A stretch of 64,000 bases of DNA from an uncultured Selenomonadales bacterium (lineage in GTDB: Bacteria > Bacillota > Negativicutes > Selenomonadales > Selenomonadaceae), in assembly GCA_900314765.1 (NCBI GenBank), contig OMWN01000099.1:21555-85554 (forward strand). The letters are read 5' to 3'. Numbering within the stretch: position 1 is the stretch's first letter; each line of letters opens with the position of its first letter. The position numbers were made by a program, and so were the translations under genes. The notes beneath the pieces were generated by a model that had not been told where the DNA came from, ran no database searches, and saw only the letters and a list, made by a program, of their open reading frames with translations. Below are positions 53,019 to 62,276 of the stretch, in pieces.

Positions 53019-53047
53019 ATATTATCAACTTTTATGAATGATGTCAA
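53019..53047 (-). promoter_or_regulatory. Promoter of the riboswitch-mutAB operon
   Basis: TTGACA, 17 bases and TAATAT on the minus strand directly precede the aptamer. The stretch 53048-53287 between this promoter and the ileS terminator holds no gene I can support. Confidence 0.7.
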
Positions 53048-53287
53048 TATATTTTTATATTATCAGACTTCGTGAATTTACTTCGTGATGTTCGATATTT
53101 AAGCAAAAGCGTAATCAAACCACCGTCTTCGACGGCTCGTCGACACTGACTACATTGAACGTGGCAGAATAACCGATGAAATGCTAAATCTGCCATCACT
53201 TCAAGTAACGAGCAGAAAATGAAGTCTATATTTTGTGAGAATTCTACGCTTTCATGGCGTAACAATAAACAAAATTTCCCAAAAAGA

Positions 53288-53330
53288 AAAATCTCTGGTC
53301 CATGACGAATCATGAAGCCAGAGATTTTTT
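53288..53330 (-). terminator. Terminator of ileS
   Basis: AAATCTCTGG / CCAGAGATTT with inner TCATGA arms and T-runs on both outer sides, 8 bp after the ileS stop. Confidence 0.88.
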
Positions 53331-53337
53331 GTTTCAC

Positions 53338-56300
53338 TTATTTTATCGAGAGCGTTACTTTCTCGCCGTTGATGTCCCACTCTTTTTCGTGGCCGCCATC
53401 TGCCGCGAGATTCTTGCCGTACTCGACGCTGTCGGAGAGCGTTATCTTTTTCAGAAGCGCCTCATTGTCCTTGACGACGCTCGCGAGCTTGTCGTTGCCA
53501 TCGAGCGCGACGGCTATATGGTCTGTCACCTCGTAGCCGTTTTCTTTTCTCATCGTCTGCAGCTTGCTGATGATCTCGCGCACATAGCCTTCATTGATGA
53601 GCTCGGGCGTCAGCGTCGTCTCGAGCGCAATCGTGACACCGCCATAGCGCTGGCAGTTGAAGCCTTCCGTCTGCGCCATCGTGATCTCGACATCCTCGGA
53701 CGTGAGATCGACAGCGCCATCCTTGAGCTCGAGATGGAGCTTTCCTGTCTTGTCAAGCTCCGCCTTCGCATTCGCGCCGTCGAGTGTCTTGAGGAGACCC
53801 TGCACCTCGCCCATCTTCTTGCCGACTTTTTTACCGAGCACACGGAAATTCGGCTTTATCGTGTAGCTGATGAACGACTCCATGTCATCCTTGAACACGA
53901 CATTTTTCACGTTGAGCTCGCTGGCGACGATTTCCTTGTAGAAATCCGTGAGCTCGCTGTCCGCCTTCACGAAAAGATTTGCAAGCGGCTGACGATTTTT
54001 GAGATTTGCCTCGTTGCGCGCGGCGCGACCGAGCACGACGATGCTCCTGACGAGTTCCATGTTCTTCTCGAGCTCCGTGTCGATGAGCGACTCATCGGCG
54101 GACGGGAAGTCACAGAGATGGATACTCTCCGGCGCGGCCTTGTCGATGCTCACGACGAGATTTTGATAAATGCTCTCCGTGATGAACGGCACCATCGGCG
54201 CGGCGGCCTTTATCGTCGTCACGAGCGCCGTGTAGAGCGTCATGTACGCGTTCACCTTGTCCTGCTCCATGCCCTTCGCCCAGAAGCGCTCACGGCTACG
54301 GCGCACGTACCAGTTCGAGAGCTCATCGACGAATTCCTGCAGCGACTTCGCGGCCTCAGTGACGCGATAATTCGAGAGGTCATCGTCGACATCCTTCACC
54401 ATCGTGTTGAGGCGAGAAAGAATCCACTTGTCCATGACGGTGAGCGTCTTCATGTCAAGCGCATGCTTTGTCGCGTCGAAGTTGTCGATGTTCGCATAGA
54501 GCACGAAGAACGCGTATGTGTTCCAGAGCGTGCCCATGAATTTGCGCTGGCCTTCCTGCACGGCGCCGTCATGGAAACGATTTGGCAGCCACGGCGCGCT
54601 GTTCTCGTAGAAATACCAGCGAATCGCGTCTGCGCCGTGCTTCGTGAGCGCCTCCATCGGGTCAACGGCGTTGCCCTTCGATTTCGACATCTTGTGGCCG
54701 TCCTTGTCCTGCACGTGGCCGAGCACGATGACGTTCTTATACGGCGACTTGTGGAACAAAAGCGTCGAGATTGCGATCAGCGAATAGAACCAACCGCGCG
54801 TCTGATCGACCGCCTCGGAAATGAAGTCAGCTGGGAAGCGACGCTCAAACACGTCTTTGTTTTCAAACGGGTAATGCCATTGCGCGAACGGCATAGAGCC
54901 GGAGTCAAACCAGCAGTCGATGACCTCGGGCGTGCGGTGCATGACGCCGCCGCACTTCGGGCACTTCACGGTGACGGCATCGATGTACGGGCGATGAAGC
55001 TCTATCTCGTCTGGGCAGTTGTCCGACATCGATTTGAGTTCCTCGATGGAGCCGATGGCGTGCTGATGGTGGCAATCATCGCATACCCAAATGTTGAGCG
55101 GCGTGCCCCAGTAGCGATTGCGGCTGACGTCCCAGTCCTGCACATGCTCGAGCCAGTCGCCGAAGCGGCCCTTGCCAATCGTCGGCGGTATCCAGTTGAC
55201 CGTGTTGTTGTTTTTGATGAGCTCATCGCGCACAGCCGTCATGCGAATGAACCACGAGTCGCGCGCGTAGTAGATGAGCGGCGTGTCGCAGCGCCAGCAA
55301 TGCGGATAGCTGTGCTCGAACACTGGTGCCTTGAACAGTTTGCCTTTCTCTTTGAGGTCTTTGAGAATCAGCGGGTCGGCATCCTTCACGAAAACGCCGG
55401 GCCAATCCGTGTCAGCCGTCATGTTGCCCTTGCCATCGACGAACTGAACAAACGCGATGTCGTATTTATTGCAGACGCGGTTATCGTCCTCGCCGAATGC
55501 AGGAGCCGTGTGGACGATGCCGGAGCCGTCCTCCGTCGTGACATAGCCGTCGCATATCACGATGAACGCCTTCTTGTCGCCGAGTTTGCCAACAGCATAC
55601 GGATAAAGCGGCTCATACTCGCGATACTCGAGCTCTTTGCCCTTCATGCGCTCGAGCACCGTGCGCTCTCCCTCGACGCCGTCGAAAACTTTGTCGACAA
55701 GCGCCTCGGCGAGATAGTAGACGGTGTCGCCGACTTTGATTTTCACGTAGTCAACGTCTGGATTGACGCAGAGCGCCAAGTTCGATGGCAGCGTCCACGG
55801 CGTCGTCGTCCATGCGAGGAAATACGCATCCTCGTCCTTTGCCTTGAATTTCACGAACGCGGAGCGCTCCTTGACATCCTTGTAGCCCTGCGCGACCTCG
55901 TGCGACGAGAGCGGCGTCCCGCAGCGTGGGCAGTACGGCACGACGCGATACCCCTTGTAGAGCAGTCCTTTGTCAAAAATTTCCTTGAGCGCCCACCACT
56001 CGGACTCGATGTAATAATTCTCGTACGTGATGTACGGGTGCTCCATGTCGGCCCAAAATCCGACGACATCGGAGAACTCTTCCCACATCGCCTTATATTT
56101 CCAGACAGACTCACGGCACTTCTTGATGAACGGCTCTATGCCGTACTTCTCTATCTGATCCTTGCCGTTTATGCCGATGGATTTCTCGACCTCGAGCTCA
56201 ACAGGCAGGCCGTGCGTGTCCCATCCTGCTTTCCTGAGGACGTTTTTGCCCTTCATAGACTGATAACGCGGCAGCATGTCCTTTATGACGCGCGTCAGCA

Positions 56301-56478
56301 CGTGGCCAATGTGCGGCTTGCCATTCGCCGTCGGTGGGCCATCGTAGAACGTGAACGTGTCATTTCCCTGGCGCTGGTCGATTGCCTTCTGCGCGATGTC
56401 CTTGTCCTTCCAGAACTGCAGCACTTTCTTTTCGCGGTCAACGAAATTTAAGTTTGTGTCAACCTTCTCGTAAAGCAT
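53338..56478 (-). CDS. ileS: Isoleucine--tRNA ligase, type 2 (eukaryote-like)
   Basis: The 1046-residue enzyme has HIGH at residues 56-59 (PHIGHVL), KMSKSKGN near 600, the CP1 editing domain with TTTPWTLPSNLAL, and Cys pairs CPRCG and CPKCGG. GWDTHGLPVE in place of GWDCHGLP, KMSKSKGN in place of KMSKSLGN and the extra length mark the IleS2 branch. That branch is generally less sensitive to mupirocin; its HxGH motif is the canonical form here. ATG 56478 follows GGAGGG; the longer frame starts before the SD. Expression is governed by the T-box leader upstream. Confidence 0.96.
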   Translation of the reverse strand: MLYEKVDTNLNFVDREKKVLQFWKDKDIAQKAIDQRQGNDTFTFYDGPPTANGKPHIGHVLTRVIKDMLPRYQSMKGKNVLRKAGWDTHGLPVELEVEKSIGINGKDQIEKYGIEPFIKKCRESVWKYKAMWEEFSDVVGFWADMEHPYITYENYYIESEWWALKEIFDKGLLYKGYRVVPYCPRCGTPLSSHEVAQGYKDVKERSAFVKFKAKDEDAYFLAWTTTPWTLPSNLALCVNPDVDYVKIKVGDTVYYLAEALVDKVFDGVEGERTVLERMKGKELEYREYEPLYPYAVGKLGDKKAFIVICDGYVTTEDGSGIVHTAPAFGEDDNRVCNKYDIAFVQFVDGKGNMTADTDWPGVFVKDADPLILKDLKEKGKLFKAPVFEHSYPHCWRCDTPLIYYARDSWFIRMTAVRDELIKNNNTVNWIPPTIGKGRFGDWLEHVQDWDVSRNRYWGTPLNIWVCDDCHHQHAIGSIEELKSMSDNCPDEIELHRPYIDAVTVKCPKCGGVMHRTPEVIDCWFDSGSMPFAQWHYPFENKDVFERRFPADFISEAVDQTRGWFYSLIAISTLLFHKSPYKNVIVLGHVQDKDGHKMSKSKGNAVDPMEALTKHGADAIRWYFYENSAPWLPNRFHDGAVQEGQRKFMGTLWNTYAFFVLYANIDNFDATKHALDMKTLTVMDKWILSRLNTMVKDVDDDLSNYRVTEAAKSLQEFVDELSNWYVRRSRERFWAKGMEQDKVNAYMTLYTALVTTIKAAAPMVPFITESIYQNLVVSIDKAAPESIHLCDFPSADESLIDTELEKNMELVRSIVVLGRAARNEANLKNRQPLANLFVKADSELTDFYKEIVASELNVKNVVFKDDMESFISYTIKPNFRVLGKKVGKKMGEVQGLLKTLDGANAKAELDKTGKLHLELKDGAVDLTSEDVEITMAQTEGFNCQRYGGVTIALETTLTPELINEGYVREIISKLQTMRKENGYEVTDHIAVALDGNDKLASVVKDNEALLKKITLSDSVEYGKNLAADGGHEKEWDINGEKVTLSIK

Positions 56479-56496
56479 GTAATCCCTCCAAATTTT

Positions 56497-56534
56497 AGGG
56501 AAACGTGACAATTCCAATTAATCAGCGTTTCCTT
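56497..56534. repeat. Element B short repeat between ileS terminator and SD
   Basis: AGGGAAACGTGACAATT and the inverted AATTAATCAGCGTTTCCTT form a degenerate palindrome in the ileS 5' UTR, just upstream of its ribosome site. Confidence 0.65.
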
Positions 56535-56538
56535 AATC

Positions 56539-56940
56539 AAAAAAGCCCACATCCTAAAAACAGGATGCGGGCTTTGCCTGCATTTATAACCACCTATTTT
56601 TTCACATACTTGCGCAAATACCGACACCGTCTTGACGGATCTTTTTCCGCCTCGCTTCGTCGATGCTCTAAGCGTAGCACCACTACGCTTCTTCGCCTCT
56701 CCTTGCTATGCGAAAAAATCTCTCGTCAATACTCTCACACTTCGATTAACTAGTTTTTTACGCGTATATGCTATCCCATAACGTGAGACCACGGCACGGC
56801 TTAGTCGCGACACGCTTTCAGCCTGCTGCTCAGAAGTGATGTTCCGCTCATCATACTCGTCATCGGCTCACACCATACCCGACTCGCTGCGACATTTCTC
56901 GATGAGCTTACTGTCTTCGTCATCGCATTTATATATAACG
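56539..56940 (-). promoter_or_regulatory. T-box riboswitch of ileS, specifier ATC (Ile)
   Basis: On the minus strand stem I has AGTAA facing GGAACATCAC, flanked by GAAG / CTTC and GCTCATC / GATGAGC. The specifier ATC (56838-56840) reads isoleucine. The distal arm AGTCGGGTATGGTGTGAGCC fits the tRNA-elbow contact region. The T-box bulge is in AGGTGGTTATAAATGC (56580-56595), whose AGG and ATGC can pair with GCATCCT. The competing terminator at 56539-56575 (AAAGCCCGCATCC...GGATGTGGGCTTT plus T-run) uses the same GCATCC. The T-box sequence is divergent from the AGGGTGGNACCGCG consensus. Confidence 0.88.
56627..56762. mobile_element. Element B core inserted within the ileS T-box leader
   Basis: CGTCTTGACGGATCTTTTTC...GAAAAAATCTCTCGTCAATAC with the central hairpin AGCGTAGCACCACTACGCT matches the core at 45495-45602. 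Its right end (CGATTAACTAGTTTTTT) is a decayed TAATCAGCGTTTCC terminus, and no left terminus is clear. It separates stem I from the antiterminator in the T-box. Confidence 0.72.
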
Positions 56941-56946
56941 AGACCT

Positions 56947-56975
56947 ATTGTAGCATAGTGAAAATAAAATTTCAA
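56947..56975 (-). promoter_or_regulatory. Promoter of ileS
   Basis: TTGAAA, 17 bases and TACAAT on the minus strand. The first two bases of the -35 box are the last bases of the adjoining element B repeat (56974-57014). Confidence 0.75.
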
Positions 56976-57014
56976 GGAAACATTGATTAATGCTGAATTA
57001 ATCAGTGTTTCCTC
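56974..57014. repeat. Element B short repeat abutting the ileS promoter
   Basis: AAGGAAACATTGATTAATG and the inverted ATTAATCAGTGTTTCCTC form a 41-bp palindrome ending in the -35 region. Confidence 0.78.
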
Positions 57015-57047
57015 AAATAATTATTGCTGATTATTGCGTGAGCAAAG

Positions 57048-57077
57048 AAAAAAGTCACCCATCGCGAGTGACTTTTT
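57048..57077 (-). terminator. Terminator of dnaJ
   Basis: The stem AAAAAGTCAC / GTGACTTTTT is followed on the minus strand by a T-run, 3 bp after the dnaJ stop. Confidence 0.88.
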
Positions 57078-57080
57078 GAT

Positions 57081-58247
57081 TCATTTGAATAAATTTTTGA
57101 GCAAATCTTTGAAACTCTTCTGCTCTGGATTGACGTTCTCGCCCGAGAGCTCGCCGAACTTTCTGAGGAGTTCTTTCTGCTCGCTCGTGAGACGCTGCGG
57201 CGTGAGCACCTTTACTCTCACGTGCTGATCCCCACGGCCTTTGCCTCTGAGGTACGGTATGCCCTTGCCTTTGAGCCTGAGGCTCGTGCCGGACTGGATG
57301 CCCGCCGGTATCTTCATCTCGACCTTGCCATCGAGCGTCGGCACTTCGATTTTGTCACCGAGTGCCGCCTGCACGAATGAGATTGGCACTTCGCACATCA
57401 CATCCGTGCCATCGCGCGTAAAGAGCCTATGCGGACGCACGAAAATGTAGACGTAGAGATCGCCGTTCTCGCCTCCGCGCGTGCCTGCCTCGCCGGCGCC
57501 CGGCACTCTGATGCGCGAGCCTTCGTCGACGCCTGCCGGTATCTTCACGCGTATCTTGCGACGCACATTTTTCTTGCCCGTGCCGCTGCAATCACGGCAT
57601 GGATTTTTGACGATCTTGCCTGTGCCGTGGCATCTGTTGCACGGATGCGAATTCACGATGCGGCCGAGCGGCGTATTGTGCGCCTCCTGCACTTGACCGG
57701 AGCCGTGACATGTCGGGCATGTCTCCGGCTCCGTGCCAGGTGCCGCGCCCGTGCCGTGGCACGTATCGCAGTTCTCCGTGCGCGAAACAGTGATTTCCGC
57801 CTCTTTGCCGAAGGCCGCCTCCTCGAAATCAATCTCGAGGTCATAGCGCAAATCCGCTCCGCGCTCCGGTCCTTGGCGTCTCGCCCTGCGGCCGCCCATG
57901 CCGCCGAAGAACGCGTCGAAAATGTCGCCCATGTCGCCGCCAAAACCGGAGAAGCCGCCGAAGTCTCCAAATCCACCGAAGCCGCCCGCGCCAGCACCGC
58001 CACCTGCGCCGCCGTTTTCAAACGCCGCGTGGCCAAACTGGTCATACGCCTGACGTTTCTGCGGGTCGGAGAGGACGCTGTACGCCTCATTGACTTCCTT
58101 GAATTTTTCCTCAGCCGCCTTTGGATTATCTCGATTGAGGTCAGGATGGTACTTGCGCGCCATTTTCTTAAATGCTTTTTTTATCTCTGCATCTGAAGCG
58201 CCCTTCTGAACGCCGAGCACTTCATAATAATCTTTTTTATCGCTCAC
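57081..58247 (-). CDS. dnaJ: Chaperone protein DnaJ
   Basis: DnaJ (388 residues) delivers clients to DnaK and stimulates its ATPase. In order: the J domain with the HPD triad in [10 protein letters not shown] (~35), a Gly/Phe-rich linker (80-115), and four zinc-finger repeats of the CxxCxGxG type ([32 protein letters not shown], ~155-215). The C-terminal substrate domains follow. The start is GTG 58247, six bases after GAGGTGG. It lies 134 bp after dnaK, with a hairpin between. Confidence 0.97.
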   Translation of the reverse strand: MSDKKDYYEVLGVQKGASDAEIKKAFKKMARKYHPDLNRDNPKAAEEKFKEVNEAYSVLSDPQKRQAYDQFGHAAFENGGAGGGAGAGGFGGFGDFGGFSGFGGDMGDIFDAFFGGMGGRRARRQGPERGADLRYDLEIDFEEAAFGKEAEITVSRTENCDTCHGTGAAPGTEPETCPTCHGSGQVQEAHNTPLGRIVNSHPCNRCHGTGKIVKNPCRDCSGTGKKNVRRKIRVKIPAGVDEGSRIRVPGAGEAGTRGGENGDLYVYIFVRPHRLFTRDGTDVMCEVPISFVQAALGDKIEVPTLDGKVEMKIPAGIQSGTSLRLKGKGIPYLRGKGRGDQHVRVKVLTPQRLTSEQKELLRKFGELSGENVNPEQKSFKDLLKNLFK

Positions 58248-58338
58248 CTTGCACCACCTCTTCTTCTCTCATTTTCATCTAAAAATAAAACCTCTTATAT
58301 CGTTATATCATGATGAAGCAAATCTCAAAAAACCATAA

Positions 58339-58360
58339 GGGCGCCACTCAATATGCGCCC
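58339..58360 (-). terminator. Hairpin between dnaK and dnaJ
   Basis: The stem GGGCGC / GCGCCC is followed on the minus strand by TTATGGTTTTTT. It is probably a partial terminator that lowers dnaJ relative to dnaK. Confidence 0.6.
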
Positions 58361-58381
58361 CTATAGTAGTCATTTCACATT

Positions 58382-60256
58382 TCAGTTTTTCTTATCGTCT
58401 TTTACTTCCGTATACTCCGCATCGACGACGTCGTCATCCTGCTTCTTTGCCTCGGATGCACCAGCCGCGCCCTGTGCTCCAGCCTCTGGACCTTGAGCAC
58501 CCTGTGCGCCCGCTGCTCCCTGAGCCTGCTGATACGCAGCCGCGCTCATCTCATACAGCGGCTTCTGCAGGTCTTCCGTCGCCTTCTTTATGGTCTCGGT
58601 GTCTCCACCCTTTATGGCTTCCTTCAGCTTGTCGACGGCGGCCTTCACTTTGTCGACCTGCTCCGGCGTTGCTTTGTCGCCTAGGTCCTTTATGGACTTC
58701 TCCGCCTGATAGACGAGGTTGTCCGCCGTGTTCTTTACGTCGATAGCTTCTTTCTGCTTCTTGTCCTCTGCCGCGTGAGCCTCGGCCTCTTTGACCATGC
58801 GGTCAATATCCTCTTTGCTCATGCCGCTGTCAGACTGAATCGTGATTTTCTGCTCTTTGCCCGTGCCGAGGTCTTTTGCCGAGACATGGACAATGCCGTT
58901 CGCGTCAATGTCGAACGTGACCTCGATGCGTGGTACACCCCTTGGCGCTGGCGGAATGTCGGAGAGCTCGAAGCGACCGAGCGTCTTGTTGCCCGCAGCC
59001 ATCTCGCGCTCGCCCTGAAGAACGTGGATGTCGACGGACGGCTGATTGTCTGCCGCCGTGGAGAATACCTGGCTTGCCTTCGTAGGAATTGTCGTGTTGC
59101 GCTTGATGATTTTCGTGCATACGCCGCCGAGCGTCTCAATGCCGAGGGACAGTGGCGTGACATCAAGCAGAAGAACGTCTTTGACATCGCCGACGAGGAC
59201 GCCGCCCTGTATAGCAGCACCGACGGAGACGCACTCATCTGGGTTGACGCCGTGGTTTGGCTCTTTGCTGAGGTAGCTCTTTATGGCCTCCTGCACGGCT
59301 GGGATACGCGTCGAGCCACCGACGAGGATGACCTTGTTGATGTCGGACGGCGAGAGCTCAGCGTCTGCCATTGCCTTGCGCACAGGCTCCATCGTGCGGT
59401 CGACGAGGTCGCTCGTGAGCTCGTTGAACTTCGCGCGCGTCAGCGTGAGGTCGAGATGAAGTGGGCCATTCGGGCCAGCCGTGATGAACGGCAGGTTGAT
59501 GTTTGTCTGCATCATCGTCGAGAGCTCTATCTTCGCTTTCTCAGCGGCCTCGACGAGACGCTGTGCGCTCATCTTGTCCGCCGAGAGGTCTATGCCATTG
59601 TCTTTCTTGAATTCTGAAACCATCCAATCAACGATGCGATTATCGAAATCATCGCCGCCGAGATGCGTGTCGCCGTTCGTCGCCTTGACTTCAAAAACGC
59701 CGTCGCCGAGCTCAAGGATGGACACATCGAACGTGCCACCGCCGAGGTCGAAGACGAGGATTGTCTCGTCGCTGTCTTTGTCGAGGCCATACGCGAGAGC
59801 CGCCGCCGTTGGCTCATTGATGATGCGGAGCACATCAAGGCCCGCGATTTTGCCGGCGTCCTTCGTTGCCTGGCGCTGACTGTCGTTGAAGTACGCTGGC
59901 ACTGTGATGACGGCCTGCGTGACCTTCTCGCCGAGATACGCCTCTGCGTCATCCTTAAGCTTCTGCAGGATCATCGCGGAGATTTCAGGCGGCGTGTAGC
60001 TCTTGCCATCAATCGTTACCTTGTAGTCCTTCTCGCCCATGTGGCGCTTTATGGATTTGACGGTGCGGTCTGGGTTCGAGACAGCCTGGCGCTTTGCCAG
60101 CTGACCGACGAGCCTCTGACCATCCTTTGTGAAGCCAACAACCGACGGTGTCAGCCTGCTGCCCTCTGGATTCGTGATGACAGTCGGCTCGCCGCCTTCC
60201 ATGACGGACACGACGGAGTTCGTAGTGCCAAGGTCAATACCAATTACTTTTGCCAT
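58382..60256 (-). CDS. dnaK: Chaperone protein DnaK (Hsp70)
   Basis: The 624-residue Hsp70 starts [16 protein letters not shown] with the phosphate 1 motif. It has [16 protein letters not shown] (phosphate 2), [15 protein letters not shown] (adenosine), the linker [14 protein letters not shown] and a substrate-binding domain. The C-terminal lid runs into a Gly/Ala/Gln-rich tail ending [11 protein letters not shown]. It lacks the 24-residue insert of E. coli-type DnaK near residue 80, as Firmicutes do. It lies 82 bp after grpE. Confidence 0.98.
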   Translation of the reverse strand: MAKVIGIDLGTTNSVVSVMEGGEPTVITNPEGSRLTPSVVGFTKDGQRLVGQLAKRQAVSNPDRTVKSIKRHMGEKDYKVTIDGKSYTPPEISAMILQKLKDDAEAYLGEKVTQAVITVPAYFNDSQRQATKDAGKIAGLDVLRIINEPTAAALAYGLDKDSDETILVFDLGGGTFDVSILELGDGVFEVKATNGDTHLGGDDFDNRIVDWMVSEFKKDNGIDLSADKMSAQRLVEAAEKAKIELSTMMQTNINLPFITAGPNGPLHLDLTLTRAKFNELTSDLVDRTMEPVRKAMADAELSPSDINKVILVGGSTRIPAVQEAIKSYLSKEPNHGVNPDECVSVGAAIQGGVLVGDVKDVLLLDVTPLSLGIETLGGVCTKIIKRNTTIPTKASQVFSTAADNQPSVDIHVLQGEREMAAGNKTLGRFELSDIPPAPRGVPRIEVTFDIDANGIVHVSAKDLGTGKEQKITIQSDSGMSKEDIDRMVKEAEAHAAEDKKQKEAIDVKNTADNLVYQAEKSIKDLGDKATPEQVDKVKAAVDKLKEAIKGGDTETIKKATEDLQKPLYEMSAAAYQQAQGAAGAQGAQGPEAGAQGAAGASEAKKQDDDVVDAEYTEVKDDKKN

Positions 60257-60338
60257 TTTATTTTCCTCCTATATTTGTATGCAATATACTAACAATCTTA
60301 TTTATAATAGATAATCCTTTTTTCTCATGTGGCTTTGC

Positions 60339-60983
60339 CTAGTTCGCAACAACCTGAACCATGCTCGGGCGAATGACCCTGCCGCGCGCCATATAGCCTT
60401 TCTGCAGCTCAGCGGCAATCATGTCGTCCTCGAGCTCAGGATTTTGCACCCTCATCACAGCCTGATGGAAATTTGGATCAAACTTTTTGCCTTTTGTATC
60501 AATATATTCTAGGCCATGCTTCTTGAGCGCCTCGCCCATCTGCTTGTAAATCATCTCGACGCCCTTATGGAACCCCTCGGTGTCCTTGTCAGACGCGAGC
60601 GCGCGCTCGAAATTATCAAGGAGCGGAAGCATGTCTTTCAAAATGGATTGCGTCACGACGTCGGAAAGATTGTCCTTTTCCTCGCCCGTGCGACGGCGGA
60701 AATTTTGGAACTCTGCCTGAAGCCGCAGGTATTTGTCATCCTTTTCCTTCACGGAAGCCGCGAGCTTTTCATTTTCCTCCTGCAGCTTTTTCAGCTCCTC
60801 ATTGCTTTCGGCGGCATCCTCTTTTTCCTCTTTCGGTGCCTCCTCCTGCGGCTCATCGCCATGCAGGAACTTCTCAAAGCTGTCCTCGCTGCCCTCGGCA
60901 GCCTCCGCCTCATCTATCTCATGCTTCATTTCTTCCAAATTAGCCTCATCCTTTTTCTTCATTTTATCTTTCATGAACTGCAT
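60339..60983 (-). CDS. grpE: Nucleotide exchange factor GrpE
   Basis: The 214-residue protein has a long acidic, disordered N-terminus (1-65), a coiled coil (LKKLQEENEKLAASVKEKDD), the core motif DKYLRLQAEFQNFRRRTGEE and a C-terminal beta wing with the FDPNFHQAVMRV motif and GYMARGRVIRPSMVQV. It releases ADP from DnaK. ATG 60983 follows GGGAGG by 8 bases. It is the second gene of the CIRCE-controlled operon. Confidence 0.96.
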   Translation of the reverse strand: MQFMKDKMKKKDEANLEEMKHEIDEAEAAEGSEDSFEKFLHGDEPQEEAPKEEKEDAAESNEELKKLQEENEKLAASVKEKDDKYLRLQAEFQNFRRRTGEEKDNLSDVVTQSILKDMLPLLDNFERALASDKDTEGFHKGVEMIYKQMGEALKKHGLEYIDTKGKKFDPNFHQAVMRVQNPELEDDMIAAELQKGYMARGRVIRPSMVQVVAN

Positions 60984-61019
60984 ATATATCGCCTCCCTGA
61001 TGTATTCCTTGCTTCTGTC

Positions 61020-62042
61020 CTACCATCTGAATTTATTTATGACCTCGGCAATATGGCCATTCATGTAATCTAAGAGCGTCATCGCCTTGGCGTATTCCAT
61101 GCGCGTCGGTCCCATGACCGCAATCGTCCCGAGGAGCTCACCTCCAAGCTTGTACGTTGCCGTGATGAGTGAGAGGTCCTTTATGCCTTTGTAGTCATTT
61201 TCCTGACCAATCGAAACCGTGAGGCCGTCGCCCAAATGCGCGTGAAGAATATCCTTTACGAGCTCTTCCTCCTCGAGCATCAGCAGAAGATTTTTAACCT
61301 TCTCAACGTCGTGGAACTCTGGCTGCGACAGCATCTCGCTCGTGCCGCCGAGGTAAAGCCTTTCCTTTTTCTCTGTGTCGAGCGAGCGATTGATGATCTC
61401 TAGAGCAGCTTGATAAATGTCTTCGTCGCCTATCTCCGCGCGTATTCTTTTGAGCTCGCTCGGATGAATGGCATCGAGCGTCACACCCGCAAGCGTGTCA
61501 TTTATGACGCCCGCCATCCTCTTGAAATCATCGAACGTTGCTCCATCGGGGAGCGAGACAATGCGATTTTCGACGAATCCCGCATCCGTCATGAGCACCG
61601 CAATCACGCGATTTTCATCGAGCGGCAGAAACTGCAAACATCTGAACGTCGCTTTGTTCATCTGTGGCGCCAACACAATCGAAATATTATTTGTTACCTT
61701 TGAGATGATTCTCGCGGTCTCCTTGAAAACCTCATCGATTTCCTTGACCCGCGATTTATACCATTGATCGATGAGCGCCTTCTCACGCTCGCCCAATGGA
61801 GGCGGCGGCAAAAGCTCATCGACGTAGAAGCGATACCCTTTAGATGAAGGAATGCGCCCAGACGATGTGTGAAGCTGCTCGAGGTAGCCGAGCATCTCGA
61901 GGTCGGCCATCTCGTTGCGGATGGTCGCCGGCGAGACGCCGAGGTCGTGCTTTCTGGCGAGGGTACGCGACCCGACAGGCTCAGCAGACTCTATATAGTC
62001 CGTGACGATTGCCTGAAGAATGCGCTCCTTCCTTTCGTCCAT
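61020..62042 (-). CDS. hrcA: Heat-inducible transcription repressor HrcA
   Basis: The 340-residue repressor binds CIRCE and is stabilised by GroEL in the family. The N-terminal winged helix reads ERILQAIVTDYIESAEPVGS then ATIRNEMADLEMLGYLEQ; GAF-like and dimerisation domains follow. ATG 62042 follows GAGGTG by six bases; a GTG three codons earlier is unlikely. It is the first gene of hrcA-grpE-dnaK, with one perfect CIRCE 40 bp upstream, so it regulates itself. Confidence 0.96.
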   Translation of the reverse strand: MDERKERILQAIVTDYIESAEPVGSRTLARKHDLGVSPATIRNEMADLEMLGYLEQLHTSSGRIPSSKGYRFYVDELLPPPPLGEREKALIDQWYKSRVKEIDEVFKETARIISKVTNNISIVLAPQMNKATFRCLQFLPLDENRVIAVLMTDAGFVENRIVSLPDGATFDDFKRMAGVINDTLAGVTLDAIHPSELKRIRAEIGDEDIYQAALEIINRSLDTEKKERLYLGGTSEMLSQPEFHDVEKVKNLLLMLEEEELVKDILHAHLGDGLTVSIGQENDYKGIKDLSLITATYKLGGELLGTIAVMGPTRMEYAKAMTLLDYMNGHIAEVINKFRW

Positions 62043-62081
62043 GCCCCTCACCTCTTTTGTCGCTCTTGGTTTTATATTTTG

Positions 62082-62108
62082 TTAGCACTCAATGACGTAG
62101 AGTGCTAA
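62082..62108 (-). promoter_or_regulatory. CIRCE operator
   Basis: TTAGCACTC, nine bases, GAGTGCTAA: a perfect CIRCE inverted repeat just downstream of the -10 box of the hrcA promoter. Confidence 0.97.
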
Positions 62109-62120
62109 TCTCTAAATAAG

Positions 62121-62149
62121 AATATACACTTAACAGAGCAAAAAGTCAA
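62121..62149 (-). promoter_or_regulatory. Vegetative promoter of the hrcA operon
   Basis: TTGACT, 17 bases and TATATT on the minus strand; the start site would fall at the edge of CIRCE. Confidence 0.8.
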
Positions 62150-62205
62150 ATAGTTTAACAAAATTTTTTCAAAAAATTTCCTTCAATAATTTATACACTC
62201 TTAAC

Positions 62206-62234
62206 TTGACAATGTTACACATAAATGTTACGTT
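62206..62234 (+). promoter_or_regulatory. Putative promoter of trpD
   Basis: TTGACA at 62206-62211, 17 bases and a weak TACGTT preceded by TGT (extended -10 type). Two direct repeats ATGTTAC (62212-62218 and 62225-62231) lie in it and might be a regulator site. Confidence 0.4.
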
Positions 62235-62276
62235 TTACTTGTTGTTTTGTATACTACAATAATAGGAGTGATGGAT

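Noticed and set aside
53044..53337. A 97-codon minus-strand frame between ileS and the mutA riboswitch
   Set aside because: It starts inside the ileS terminator, lacks an SD and matches no family I know; possibly a relic, but not supportable.
53302..56451. A 1049-codon open frame on the plus strand opposite ileS
   Set aside because: It is an exact antisense shadow of ileS, whose motifs are complete; its translation is Arg/Val/His-rich with no domain and no SD.
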